Source: Rhodothermales bacterium (GTDB lineage Bacteria > Bacteroidota > Rhodothermia > Rhodothermales > JAHQVL01). Taken from it: DNA of 64,000 nucleotides. How positions within the stretch are numbered: the first letter of the stretch is position 1; each line of letters starts with the position of its first letter. Location: NCBI GenBank assembly GCA_041391505.1, contig JAWKNW010000029.1, positions 4,492-68,491 of the forward strand, written 5' to 3'. The translations under genes were made by a program, and so were the position numbers. The notes beneath the pieces were generated by a model that did not search any database, was not told the origin of the DNA, and saw only the letters and a program-made list of their open reading frames with translations. This document shows, in pieces, positions 19,884 to 28,965 of this stretch.

Positions 19884-20240
19884 CTACACTTCGGGCCGCT
19901 CCGTTTCGAGATCCCGCTGGATCACGCGGTTGGAAGGATGGATGCAGATGATTTCAAGCCGATCCTCACCGATGTTCTTGAACCGGTGCGGGGTCTCGGC
20001 TTCCACCACCACGATGTCGCCGGCGCCGGCCTCGATCACCTCCCCGTCTACCGTGAAGCGGGCGCGCCCCTCACGGACAATCCACGTTTCCGGGTACGGG
20101 TGGACATGCAGCGCGGGGCCGGCGCCGGGTTCGTTGTCGACCAGAAAAAAGGAAACGTTGGCCCCGTGGGGCCCGCCCTCGAAGAGGATCGTGCCGCCGG
20201 GGCTCGGGACGAGCGCGTTGGATCGGATGACGGTAGGCAT
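19884..20240 (-). CDS. Small single-domain cupin
   Basis: 118 residues from ATG 20240. Cupin motif 1 HVHPYPETWIVREGRARFTVDGE and motif 2 PHRFKNIGEDRLEII supply the metal ligands His, His, Glu, His. Such proteins bind Fe, Mn or Ni; the substrate is not predictable. The last codons are in a 15-bp tandem duplication that doubles RPEV-stop. It lies 35 bp downstream of the DUF2269-like gene, probably in one SoxR-linked transcript. Confidence 0.82.
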   Translation of the reverse strand: MPTVIRSNALVPSPGGTILFEGGPHGANVSFFLVDNEPGAGPALHVHPYPETWIVREGRARFTVDGEVIEAGAGDIVVVEAETPHRFKNIGEDRLEIICIHPSNRVIQRDLETERPEV

Positions 20241-20275
20241 GGCAGGATACCGGATGCTGGTTCGTGGGAGCGCGA

Positions 20276-20740
20276 TCAGACGGGTTTGGCGACCATGACG
20301 ACCAGTACGGACAGCAGCACCGCGAGGTTGAGGAAGGTCAGCCGCATCATCCGGCGATGGAGTCCGGCCACCCGGGGATCCGCCGGGCCGCCCTCCTGCG
20401 CCGCCCGGCCCAGTTCGATGCCGGCTTTCCGGATCAGGGTGGCGCTCAGGACGAACCACGACAGGATGAGTCCGACGAGCCCCCACACGATCCAGACCAT
20501 GTCGAACCGGAACCCGCCCTGCACCGTCAGGACGATGCCGGTGATCAGGGCGACCGCCGCGGCCGGCGCCATGACGGCGCCCCCCACAAACCCGCCCTGC
20601 CGGCCGAGGGTGGTCACCGCCTCCCAGTCGCCGGATCGGGCGGCACGCAGGTGGAGCAGCGCGATGATAAAATTGCCCCCGAACCAGATGGTCGCGGCGA
20701 CGATGTGAAGGCATTTGATCAGGATGTACAGCGTGAACAT
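20276..20740 (-). CDS. DUF2269-like four-helix membrane protein
   Basis: 154 residues from ATG 20740. Four hydrophobic segments; the first (ILIKCLHIVAATIWFGGNF) has the His and W-F-GG pattern of DUF2269 proteins, which resemble CopD-type heme membrane proteins. Function unknown. The start lies 41 bp from a SoxR-box palindrome, and the divergent soxR gene is on the other side, so redox control is likely. The cupin gene follows. Confidence 0.75.
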   Translation of the reverse strand: MFTLYILIKCLHIVAATIWFGGNFIIALLHLRAARSGDWEAVTTLGRQGGFVGGAVMAPAAAVALITGIVLTVQGGFRFDMVWIVWGLVGLILSWFVLSATLIRKAGIELGRAAQEGGPADPRVAGLHRRMMRLTFLNLAVLLSVLVVMVAKPV

Positions 20741-20781
20741 GGCGTCGGAATGGGAGATGAACGAAACGCCGGCAAGACAAA

Positions 20782-20801
20782 CCTTCAAGTTCACTTGAAG
20801 G
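20782..20801. promoter_or_regulatory. SoxR box (operator)
   Basis: CCTTCAAGTTCACTTGAAGG: perfect 9-bp arms around a 2-bp centre. It is close to the known enterobacterial SoxR operator CCTCAAGTTAACTTGAGG (shared core TCAAGTTNACTTGA). It is centred between divergent soxR and the DUF2269-like gene. Confidence 0.85.
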
Positions 20802-20826
20802 CAAGAAGCGGTTCGCGTTAAATTTC
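20794..20826 (+). promoter_or_regulatory. Candidate soxR promoter overlapping the operator
   Basis: CTTG (20794-20797), 21 nt, then TAAATTTC (20819-20826) resembles the Bacteroidota pattern TTTG-N19-21-TAnnTTTG with one mismatch in each box. The upstream box is inside the right half of the SoxR box, which would make soxR autoregulated. Start codon about 28 bp beyond. Confidence 0.4.
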
Positions 20827-20854
20827 CACCGAAACCTGCCACACGTATATTGTC

Positions 20855-21373
20855 ATGCCCGACACACACGCCGCCGGCGGCATCGCTTCGCTCTACGTCC
20901 CGTTCTCGATTGGCAAACTCGCCGAACGCTGCGGCGTCGCGACGTCCGCACTCCGATTTTACGAGGAAAAGGGCCTGATCCAGTCCTTTCGCAACGCCTC
21001 CGGCTACCGCATGTATCCCCGCGCCACGATCCGCCGGGTGGCGTTCATCCTCTTCGCCCAGCGGGTGGGGCTGACCCTGGAAGAGATCGCTGAAGAACTG
21101 GCGCTCTTGCCGGACGACCGGCTGGCTGTGAAGGAAGACTGGGAAAAGTTGTCGGCCGGCTGGGCCGCGCGCATCGACACGCGCATCGCCGAACTGATAC
21201 GGCTCCGCGACACCCTCACCGACTGCATCGGTTGCGGCTGCCTCTCGATGGAAAAATGCCACCTGGTCAACCCGGCGGACCGCGCCGCCGGCCTCGGCGC
21301 CGGCCCACGCTACTGGATGGGCGACCCGCGTCCGGACCCCGTCGCCCCCCCGCCGGACCCCCGCGGGTCGTGA
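20855..21373 (+). CDS. soxR: Redox-sensitive MerR-family activator SoxR
   Basis: 172 residues. MerR helix-turn-helix IGKLAERCGVATSALRFYEEKGL (18-41), dimer coiled coil, then the [2Fe-2S] motif CIGCGCLSMEKC with Cys124, 127, 129 and 135, spaced as in SoxR (Cx2CxCx5C). Oxidation of the cluster by redox-cycling compounds activates transcription by untwisting the operator. Its box lies directly upstream and faces the DUF2269-like and cupin genes, so these are the likely targets. No soxS gene is seen, as outside enterobacteria. Confidence 0.93.
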   Translation: MPDTHAAGGIASLYVPFSIGKLAERCGVATSALRFYEEKGLIQSFRNASGYRMYPRATIRRVAFILFAQRVGLTLEEIAEELALLPDDRLAVKEDWEKLSAGWAARIDTRIAELIRLRDTLTDCIGCGCLSMEKCHLVNPADRAAGLGAGPRYWMGDPRPDPVAPPPDPRGS

Positions 21374-21392
21374 ACGGCATTCCCCAGAGGCC

Positions 21393-24300
21393 TCAGCGCA
21401 GCCGCACCATCTTGCCCGTCTCCTTCAGATCCCCGGCTTCGAGCGTGTAGAAATACACCCCGCTTGCCAGCACCCCGCCGGGATGAAACACGACCTCGTG
21501 CAGGCCGGCGGCCTGAACGCCGTCGACCAGTCGCTCGACCTCGCGACCCAGCACGTCGTACACGACCAGCTTCACGGTCGTGGTTTGTGGAATGATATAC
21601 CGGATCGTCGTCTGGTCCAGAAACGGGTTGGGGAACTGGGCCAGCTGACCGATGCCCTCAGGCAACGGTTCGGGTTGCACCGCCGGTCCGGCCGGCGAGA
21701 CGGGCGAATACGTCTGCGTCAGGTACCGGCCGCTCCGCAGCGGCACCCCGCCCGGGGTGCCGGAAATCGCGTCGTTGGATTCGGGTTGCGGCTTCCCGAC
21801 GGCCTGGAGGTAATAATAATAGGCGGCGTCCGGAGAGACGTCGGTGTCGGTGTAGACGCGGGTATCCGCTGGAAGCGTCGCGACGCGCTCGTAGCCGCAG
21901 GCCACGGACGGGTCGTCGAGGCATCCGTTGCCATACAGGTTGTCCACCCAGCCCTCCGTGCGGAACAGCTCCCAGCGGTCCACTGCGGGGCCGTCGGTCG
22001 CCGGCGTCCATTCGAGGTCAATCGCATCTGGTGGCCGGCTGCGGAGGCTGAAGCGGGAGGGCGGATGGGGCGGTTCGGCCATCGGGTATACCGAAAAACC
22101 GTCGCTCGCCTCGAAGACGGCCTGTGCGCGGTTGAACGCCTGGAACAGCGAGTCGCGCGCGCTCATGACCCACTGGTTCTTCGTCAGGGCCTCCGCGCCC
22201 GTAAACACCTGGTCGTAGTCGAACCCCGTCGAATCGATCCGGCCGTCGCCATCCGCATCGTACGCGATCCGTTCGGTGTCCCGATCACTTCCGCCGCGTT
22301 TGAACGCGCGCCCGATGCGCGTGGCGGCGTCGAAGCTGAGGCCGGCGACGCCTTCCGCCACTGTGATGTTCACACATTCCCCGGGGGCCATCTCGTAGGG
22401 TCCGTAGCCGGCCGTGGCGGCATGTCCGCCGGCCTGCAATCCCGTGAGCCGCGTGGCGTCGGTGAGCGTCCAGAATGTACCGTCCGGCTGGTTCTGATCG
22501 GCGAAATGCGGATACACACGCCGGCAGGGGATGCACTCGGCTTCTTCGGGGCTGAGCGTCGGCCCCAGGATGCCCAGCCGGTAGTAGTCCTCGTGCGTCA
22601 GGCCGTCGTGGTTATACGGACCGTCGTTCTGATGGAAGGACATGACGCTGGGCTGTCCCCGATCGTACGAAGCATCCGTCGTGGAGCGATCGGCATGCAG
22701 GGTTTCCGCGCCCATCATCGTCGCGGCGGAAAGCCGGCCGACCGTATCGTTGCGGGCGATGTATTCTCCGTCGCTGAAATTGACCGGCCCTCCGAGCTCA
22801 TAGTAGGAGGAGGTGCCAAGACCCCACCCCACCCAGCCATACTGCGCCGTAAAATCGACGGGATATGGCTCATGGCCGTCGCCGACCACATCGTACGTCG
22901 TGTACCGGCCCCAGGCCTGATCGTTGGAGGTGACGCGGGACGCCTGCTCGGCGCCTCGCCAGGCACGGCTCCAGAAAAAGTAGACGTCGTGCAGCGTCTG
23001 ATCCGGGAGTTCGACCTCCTCATCCTCGTCGATATTGCCGGTGTTGCAGTAGGCGTAGTCGATCAGGTGGTAGTTGTCGTTGTATTCGTTCGTATAGGCG
23101 TACGCCTTCTGCTCGACCGTTATGCCCATGGATAGATTGCGGACGGAATGGACCATCCGATCGGCCGGCAGGGTCGGGTCGACATCGTCGAGCACCGTAT
23201 TTTTGTCGAAGGAGGGTACGCCATCGACCTCCACCACGGTATCCGCATACCGCCCGATGAGTCGATGTTCGATCGGAACCGGCGACTCGGCCTCCCCATT
23301 ACGGCTTCCAGCGCTGCCTCCGATGCGCGCCACGTAGTACGGATAGTTCGACCCCGAATCATCCGTCCAATCCCTCACACCGACCCAGAACGCCGAGTAC
23401 CGCAGATGATTCGAGAACCGGAGGATAGCCGGGTACTGCATCCCCACCGTACCGCTGCCCTGGTCGATGTGCGCGCCACTAACAGGGTACCCATTCTGGT
23501 ACGAACCGATGTCGAGCCATTGCAGCTCGTTGCGCCGATACAGGGCCAGCGTTTTGGGGTCGCTGCGCAGGACAAGCTCTGGAAAGAGTGGATTCGTGAC
23601 TTCCACTTCGTACGGGCCCGCGTTCGCATCCGTCGCTTCAGAAATCGTATAGGTCGATGCGTTCGCTCCTTCCAGGGCGACCCCGTCCAGGTACCACTGA
23701 AAGCGGCTCTGCGCGCCGCCATCCCCGGCCGCCAGCGTGACCGCATCGCCTTCGTAGGCTGATCGCGGCGATACCGGCAGGTTGAAACTGCCCTGCGGGG
23801 CATACGTGAACGTAAACCGCTGGCCGGCATTCGGCTCCAGGTCGTCGAAAGTGAGGCGGTTTCCGGAGACATCGACCACCCGGAGCGCCTGATCGCCCAG
23901 CCCGCTCAAATCGGGCAGGCTGCGAAGCAGGTTGTCATTCAGGTAGAGCTCCTCGAGGTGCGACAGCCGGGTGATCGTCTCTGGCACGTCGCCCAGCAGG
24001 GAATTGCCATGGAGATCCAGCACCTGCAGAAAGGTCAGGTCGCCGATCTCGAGCGGTAACGATGTGCTGCCGGCTCCCCCCATGCGGTTTTCTGGAAGGC
24101 TGATATGCGTCACCCTGCCGTCCGTAACGGTAACGCCATACCAGAAGCGGACGGGGGCGGTGAGCCAGCCGGCATTTTGCGCCCACTGGGGGCCACGGGC
24201 TAACTCGTAGAGGGCCACGAGCGCGAGGGAGTCGGACGCCTCCACAACCACCGATGAGGTATGCGCATCCAACCGATCCCGGCCGTAATCCGCCGCGAGG

Positions 24301-24416
24301 TCTTCCACCGCACCGTACGAAGCGGCGGACGACGGGTCGGGTTGCGCCCATCCGATCGACAGGGCGAACAGGGAGATAAGCAGCGGGCGATAGAATTGTG
24401 GCGAAGCGATGCGCAT
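21393..24416 (-). CDS. Secreted multidomain T9SS substrate with leucine-rich and Ig-like regions
   Basis: 1007 residues. Signal peptide (LLISLFALSIGWA), leucine-rich repeats about 105-190 (LPLEIGDLTFLQVLDLHGN), an Ig-like domain about 200-290 (QWYLDGVALEGANASTYTI), a long central region of unknown fold rich in Tyr/Asp, a fibronectin-III-like segment near 800-900 (DAIDLEWTPATDGPAVDRWEL) and a T9SS type A sorting domain at the end (FPNPFLDQTTIRY, YDVLGREVERL, SGVYFYTLEAG). It is probably exported and attached to the cell surface. The substrate or ligand is unknown. Confidence 0.82.
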   Translation of the reverse strand: MRIASPQFYRPLLISLFALSIGWAQPDPSSAASYGAVEDLAADYGRDRLDAHTSSVVVEASDSLALVALYELARGPQWAQNAGWLTAPVRFWYGVTVTDGRVTHISLPENRMGGAGSTSLPLEIGDLTFLQVLDLHGNSLLGDVPETITRLSHLEELYLNDNLLRSLPDLSGLGDQALRVVDVSGNRLTFDDLEPNAGQRFTFTYAPQGSFNLPVSPRSAYEGDAVTLAAGDGGAQSRFQWYLDGVALEGANASTYTISEATDANAGPYEVEVTNPLFPELVLRSDPKTLALYRRNELQWLDIGSYQNGYPVSGAHIDQGSGTVGMQYPAILRFSNHLRYSAFWVGVRDWTDDSGSNYPYYVARIGGSAGSRNGEAESPVPIEHRLIGRYADTVVEVDGVPSFDKNTVLDDVDPTLPADRMVHSVRNLSMGITVEQKAYAYTNEYNDNYHLIDYAYCNTGNIDEDEEVELPDQTLHDVYFFWSRAWRGAEQASRVTSNDQAWGRYTTYDVVGDGHEPYPVDFTAQYGWVGWGLGTSSYYELGGPVNFSDGEYIARNDTVGRLSAATMMGAETLHADRSTTDASYDRGQPSVMSFHQNDGPYNHDGLTHEDYYRLGILGPTLSPEEAECIPCRRVYPHFADQNQPDGTFWTLTDATRLTGLQAGGHAATAGYGPYEMAPGECVNITVAEGVAGLSFDAATRIGRAFKRGGSDRDTERIAYDADGDGRIDSTGFDYDQVFTGAEALTKNQWVMSARDSLFQAFNRAQAVFEASDGFSVYPMAEPPHPPSRFSLRSRPPDAIDLEWTPATDGPAVDRWELFRTEGWVDNLYGNGCLDDPSVACGYERVATLPADTRVYTDTDVSPDAAYYYYLQAVGKPQPESNDAISGTPGGVPLRSGRYLTQTYSPVSPAGPAVQPEPLPEGIGQLAQFPNPFLDQTTIRYIIPQTTTVKLVVYDVLGREVERLVDGVQAAGLHEVVFHPGGVLASGVYFYTLEAGDLKETGKMVRLR

Positions 24417-24536
24417 GGAGGTGCCGATTGTACCTGAGTTTACAAGATCGGGGGTCTAGCCTCGCTTTGCAATGGCTAACGCCCCCCTCGCCAGGGCAAA
24501 AATCCCCCCATCATGCCGGCGGCGAACCGCCTCTCC

Positions 24537-25319
24537 TCAAACGAGCAGTTCGATCCGCATCACGGTAACAGCCTCGCCCAGGAGGTACGTCCGTTCGCCG
24601 GCCACGCGAACACCCACCGCCCCGCCCCGTGGCGACGCCTGGTAGGCCCGCAGGTCCGTTTTGCCGAGCTTCTGCGCCCAGTACGGCCCGAGGCAGCAGT
24701 GCGCCGAGCCGGTGACCGGGTCCTCGTCGACGCCGGCGGCGGGGGCAAAAAACCGGGAGATGAAATCGTACGCCGGGTCGTCGCTTTGCGCGGTGACGAT
24801 GATGCCGCGCACCGGGATCTGGCGTAGCGCGGTCATGTCCGGACGCATCGCGCGCAGCCTGTCGGCGTCGGCGATCTCGACGAGATAGTCCATCCGATTC
24901 GCCCCGACGTACACGGGCTCGGCGCCCAGGCCGTACAGCTCGATGGGCGCCGCGGCCGGCGACGGGGCTTCCGTGGGGAAATCCAGTTCGATCCGGTCGC
25001 CCCGGCGTTCGGCCGTCAGCCGGCCGCTGCGGGTGTGGAACACGGCGGTCCGGTCCGCCGGCAGCACGCCCTGCTCCCAGAGGACATGCGCGCTGGCGAG
25101 CGTGGCGTGACCGCAGAGGTCGACTTCCACCGTCGGCGTAAACCACCGCAGCCGATAGCCGTCGGCCTCCGGTAACAGATAGGCCGTTTCAGCCAGATTC
25201 ATCTCGCGGGCCACATCCTGCATCCAGCGCGCATCGGCGGGTCGATCGAGGATGCAGACGCCGGCCGGGTTGCCGGAGTACGGGCTACGGGTGAACGCGT
25301 CGACCTGGAACAGGACCAT
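24537..25319 (-). CDS. PhzF-family isomerase-like protein
   Basis: 260 residues from ATG 25319. Diaminopimelate-epimerase-like fold: VDAFTRSPYSGNPAGVC at the start, the AETAYLLP catalytic Glu region, CGHATLASAHVLWE and DPVTGSAHCCL in the C-terminal half. Family members isomerise small metabolites; no phenazine genes are nearby, so the physiological substrate is unknown. Follows the symporter with a 44-bp gap, perhaps in one transcript. Confidence 0.88.
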   Translation of the reverse strand: MVLFQVDAFTRSPYSGNPAGVCILDRPADARWMQDVAREMNLAETAYLLPEADGYRLRWFTPTVEVDLCGHATLASAHVLWEQGVLPADRTAVFHTRSGRLTAERRGDRIELDFPTEAPSPAAAPIELYGLGAEPVYVGANRMDYLVEIADADRLRAMRPDMTALRQIPVRGIIVTAQSDDPAYDFISRFFAPAAGVDEDPVTGSAHCCLGPYWAQKLGKTDLRAYQASPRGGAVGVRVAGERTYLLGEAVTVMRIELLV

Positions 25320-25363
25320 GGGATCTCGCTGGGCAAATGGAACACGGCAAACGGATCGAAAGA

Positions 25364-26803
25364 TCACATCGTGGAACGCCTTCGGCTGGCGGCGAGCCCG
25401 ATGACGAAACACGATACGACGCCCACGCCGGCGTAGAGGAAAAAATGCAGTGAAGTATAACGCTGCACGCCGAAAAGGATCGCGGCGCTGGCGAGGGCCC
25501 CGACCCACGCGCCGCGGGCGTCGGCGCGGCGGGTGAACATCCCGAGGGCGAAGACGCCGGCCAGACTGCCACCGAAGAGCCCCACGAGTTGAAGAAACAC
25601 ATCCCAGAGCGATTTCACCTCGAACGTGGCGAGCGCGAGGGCGGCCGACGTTCCCAGCACCCCGAGCCCTACCGTAAGCCGGCGCGCCAGGCGGAGATAC
25701 GCCGCATCCGGCTCGTTCGGACGCGCCAGCCGATAGACGTCTTCGACCAGCGATGTCGCCACGCTGTTCATACTGCTGTCGATGCTCGACATCGCCGCCG
25801 CGAAGAGCGCCGCGATCACGAGGCCCGACACCCCGGGCGGCAGCTCGTGCGCGATGAACCACGGGAAGATGGCATCGCCGGCCAGGCCGGCCGGCAGCGA
25901 GGCGGGGTGAACCTGGTAAAACGCGAAAAGCGCCGTGCCCATCGTAAAAAACGTCAGCGATGCCGGGACGGTGAGCACGGCGTTGGTCCAGATCGACCGG
26001 GCCGCCTGCCGCTCATCCGGCGTGGTGAGATACCGCTGGATGACCGTCTGATCCGTCGTGTAGGGCACCAGGTTGGCGAACAGGTTGCCGACAAACACCA
26101 CCCAGATCGTCGGCGCGGTCGCGTCGAACGCCCAATCGAACGCTCGCCACTTCCCCGCCGCTTCCCCGATGCGGCCGATCTCCGCGGCGCCGCCGTCGAC
26201 GTGGAAAGCGATCCAGATCAGGCTGAGCGCCGCCCCGCCGAGCAGGACCACCACCTGCACCACGTCCGTCCAGATGACGGCCTCGATGCCGCCCAGCGCG
26301 GTGTAGAGCGTGGCCAGCACGCCCATCGCGAGGATGCAGACGTAGACATCGATGCCGGTCACGGTCGATAGCGCGATGGCCGGCAGCGCCAGCACGATGC
26401 CCATCCTGCCGAGCTGAAACAGGACGAACGACGCGCTCCCGAACCAGCGGACGCGGCGATCGAATCGGCGCTCGAGGTATTCGTAGGCGGAGGCCACGTC
26501 GAGCCGGCGGAAATACGGCAGGTAATAATACACGACCACCGGCGCGATCGCTACGATGGCCATCTGCCCGAAAAAATAGGACCAGTCCTCGGCGTAGGTC
26601 TTCGCCGGGATAGCCATGAACGTGATCGCGCTGAGCTGGGTGCCGAAGATGCTCAGGCCGGCCGCCCACCAGGGAACGCGCCGGCCCGCGAGGAAGAAGT
26701 CGGCCGTGGTCGTCTCCCTCCGGGCGAAAAACACGCCCATGCCGGCCAGCGCCGCGAGGTACACGGCGAGCACGGCATAGTCCAGTGCGCTGAATCCGGT
26801 CAT
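25364..26803 (-). CDS. Sodium:solute symporter (SSS family)
   Basis: 479 residues with about 13 hydrophobic helices in the LeuT fold. Family features: FFLAGRRVPWWAAGLSIFGTQLSAITFM near helix 1-2, the GGIEAVIWTDVVQ segment and the SSIDSSMNSVATSLVEDVY sodium-site region. It moves a small solute with Na+ across the cytoplasmic membrane; sialic acid, proline or a sugar cannot be told apart here. Divergent from ftsK; phzF-like gene downstream. Confidence 0.9.
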   Translation of the reverse strand: MTGFSALDYAVLAVYLAALAGMGVFFARRETTTADFFLAGRRVPWWAAGLSIFGTQLSAITFMAIPAKTYAEDWSYFFGQMAIVAIAPVVVYYYLPYFRRLDVASAYEYLERRFDRRVRWFGSASFVLFQLGRMGIVLALPAIALSTVTGIDVYVCILAMGVLATLYTALGGIEAVIWTDVVQVVVLLGGAALSLIWIAFHVDGGAAEIGRIGEAAGKWRAFDWAFDATAPTIWVVFVGNLFANLVPYTTDQTVIQRYLTTPDERQAARSIWTNAVLTVPASLTFFTMGTALFAFYQVHPASLPAGLAGDAIFPWFIAHELPPGVSGLVIAALFAAAMSSIDSSMNSVATSLVEDVYRLARPNEPDAAYLRLARRLTVGLGVLGTSAALALATFEVKSLWDVFLQLVGLFGGSLAGVFALGMFTRRADARGAWVGALASAAILFGVQRYTSLHFFLYAGVGVVSCFVIGLAASRRRSTM

Positions 26804-26913
26804 GGGGAATGATTCGTCGACCGTGGCAAAAACGGGAAGCTCGGTAGAAGATACACGGGTTCGCCCTGCGAGGCGATCTCAACGCACATAAAACCCGTCC
26901 GTACGTTCGTACC

Positions 26914-28950
26914 ATGCACCCATCCGTTCACGCACCAGTCCTTCCCCGCGACCGCAAGCTCGAACTGCTCGGTCTGCTGCTCGTCGGCTTCGCCGTCATG
27001 CTCGCGATGTCGATCCTGTCCTACCACCCGTCCGACGACCGCCTGGCCGATGCGGCGTTCGGCCTCGACGCCGGCCCGGCGCGCAACGCCGTCGGGATGG
27101 CCGGCGCGGGCCTGGCGTACTGGCTCGTCCCGAATCTGGGCTACGCGGCCCTCATCCCTGTGCTATTCGTCTTCCTGTGCGGGTACCAACTGCTCCGGAA
27201 ACGAGCCCCCGGCCGCGCGCCGCTCCTGGCCGCCACCACCGTGGTCGACATGCTGGCCGCCAGCACGATCCTGGGGTGGTTCGGCCTGGTCGTCCACGTC
27301 AACCTGTCGTTCTACGGCGGAGCCGCCGGCACGGCGATGGCCGGCTGGCTGATCCGAGCCATCGGCGCGCCCGGGTCGATCGTCTTTCTCGCCTTCGTGC
27401 AGCTCGCCTGCCTGCTCGTCGCCCTGCCGACGATCCGGGAGGGGTATCTGCCGGCCGCGCGCCGGAAGCTCCGCGCCCTGCGCTCGACCTTCCGACGCTG
27501 GCGAACGCGCCTCGCGCGGCGCCTCGACGGCGGCATGCGGCTCCACCCGCCCATCGAACCGGCGCCGGCGGTATCGCACCCCATCGAAATCGGCTATGTG
27601 CACCATGCCGTCGTGCCTCGCGCCACGACCCGGACGGCGGCGGACCCCTTCGCCCCGGAGCCGCGTGAAAAGCCGGCCCCCGCGCAGACGGAGGCGCACG
27701 AGCCCATCGAGGAAGCCGAGCCTGCCCGGCGCCTCGCGTTGAGCCTGCTCGATGCCGGCGACGCGCCGGCGCGGCCGGAAGACCACGAACGACAGGACCA
27801 GCAGCGCGAATTGCTCGACGCGCTGTCGACGTTTCACGTCGAAGTCGACGACCTCCACACGATCGTCGGCCCGACCGTCACCCGTTATGAACTGGGCCTC
27901 GCGCCCGGCGTCAAGATCAGCAGCATCCGCTCGCTGCGGGACGACCTCGCGATGGCCATCGCCGCCCCGAGTCTTCGCATGATCGCGCCAATCCCCGGGA
28001 AGTCGGCCATCGGCGTCGAGGTGCCCAACCGGCACCGGGAGCTGGTCCGGGTGCGCGACCTCATCGCCTCGCACGCATTCTCGACCACGCAGTACGCGCT
28101 GCCGCTCGTCCTCGGAAAAACCATTGAGGGCGAGGTGTACGTCGACGACCTGACGACGATGCCGCATCTCCTGATCGCCGGCGCGACCGGAGCGGGCAAG
28201 TCGGTCGGCCTCAACAGCCTCATCGTCGGACTGCTGTACGCCTGTCCGCCCGAGTCGCTGAAATTTGTATTCATCGACCCCAAAAAAATCGAACTGCAGG
28301 TCTACGCCCGCCTCGCGAAGCACTACCTCGCCGCCGACCCCGACCTGATCGATACGCCGGTCATCACCGACGTGGCGCCGGCGCTGCAGGTGCTGCAGCG
28401 GTGCGAACGCGAGATGGAAGAGCGCTACGACCGCCTCGCCCGCGCCGGCGTGCGCAGCATCGCCGAGTACAACGCCCGATGCCGGTGGGGCGGCCTGCTG
28501 GAACGCGACGGCCATCGCCCGATGCCGTTCCTGGTGGTGGTGATCGACGAGCTGGCGGATCTGATGCTGAGCAGCGGGAAGGTCGTCGAAGCCCCCATCG
28601 CCCGCCTCGCCCAGATGGCCAGGGCTGTCGGCATCCATCTGGTGGTCGCCACGCAGCGGCCGTCGGTCGACGTGGTGACGGGCCTCATCAAAGCCAATTT
28701 CCCGGCCCGGATCGCGTACCAGGTCGCCACGAAAGTGGACTCGCGGACGATCCTCGATCAGAACGGGGCCGAAGAGCTCGTCGGCCGCGGCGATTTGTTA
28801 TACATGAAAGGCAGCCGGCTCATCCGGCTTCAGGGTCCGTATGTCGATCTCGACGAGATCGAACGCGTCACGAACGCCATCGCCGAGCAGCCGGCGACGG
28901 GCCCGTACCTCCTGCCGGCCGATCGGGACGAAGCCCTCCTCACCGCGTGA
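26914..28950 (+). CDS. ftsK: FtsK/SpoIIIE DNA translocase lacking the gamma domain
   Basis: 678 residues. Four N-terminal membrane helices (about 15-170), an acidic/proline linker to about 280, then the alpha-beta motor: Walker A GATGAGKSVGLN, KFVFIDPKKIELQVY, Walker B VVVIDELADLML, ATQRPSVDVVTGLIK. The protein stops at PLLPADRDEALLTA-like residues about 25 after the motor, so the winged-helix gamma domain that reads polarity sequences and contacts XerD is missing. The next gene starts 15 bp on, on the other strand, leaving no room for it. Pumps DNA at the septum. Confidence 0.9.
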   Translation: MHPSVHAPVLPRDRKLELLGLLLVGFAVMLAMSILSYHPSDDRLADAAFGLDAGPARNAVGMAGAGLAYWLVPNLGYAALIPVLFVFLCGYQLLRKRAPGRAPLLAATTVVDMLAASTILGWFGLVVHVNLSFYGGAAGTAMAGWLIRAIGAPGSIVFLAFVQLACLLVALPTIREGYLPAARRKLRALRSTFRRWRTRLARRLDGGMRLHPPIEPAPAVSHPIEIGYVHHAVVPRATTRTAADPFAPEPREKPAPAQTEAHEPIEEAEPARRLALSLLDAGDAPARPEDHERQDQQRELLDALSTFHVEVDDLHTIVGPTVTRYELGLAPGVKISSIRSLRDDLAMAIAAPSLRMIAPIPGKSAIGVEVPNRHRELVRVRDLIASHAFSTTQYALPLVLGKTIEGEVYVDDLTTMPHLLIAGATGAGKSVGLNSLIVGLLYACPPESLKFVFIDPKKIELQVYARLAKHYLAADPDLIDTPVITDVAPALQVLQRCEREMEERYDRLARAGVRSIAEYNARCRWGGLLERDGHRPMPFLVVVIDELADLMLSSGKVVEAPIARLAQMARAVGIHLVVATQRPSVDVVTGLIKANFPARIAYQVATKVDSRTILDQNGAEELVGRGDLLYMKGSRLIRLQGPYVDLDEIERVTNAIAEQPATGPYLLPADRDEALLTA

Positions 28951-28965
28951 CCCCCCACGGCGTCA

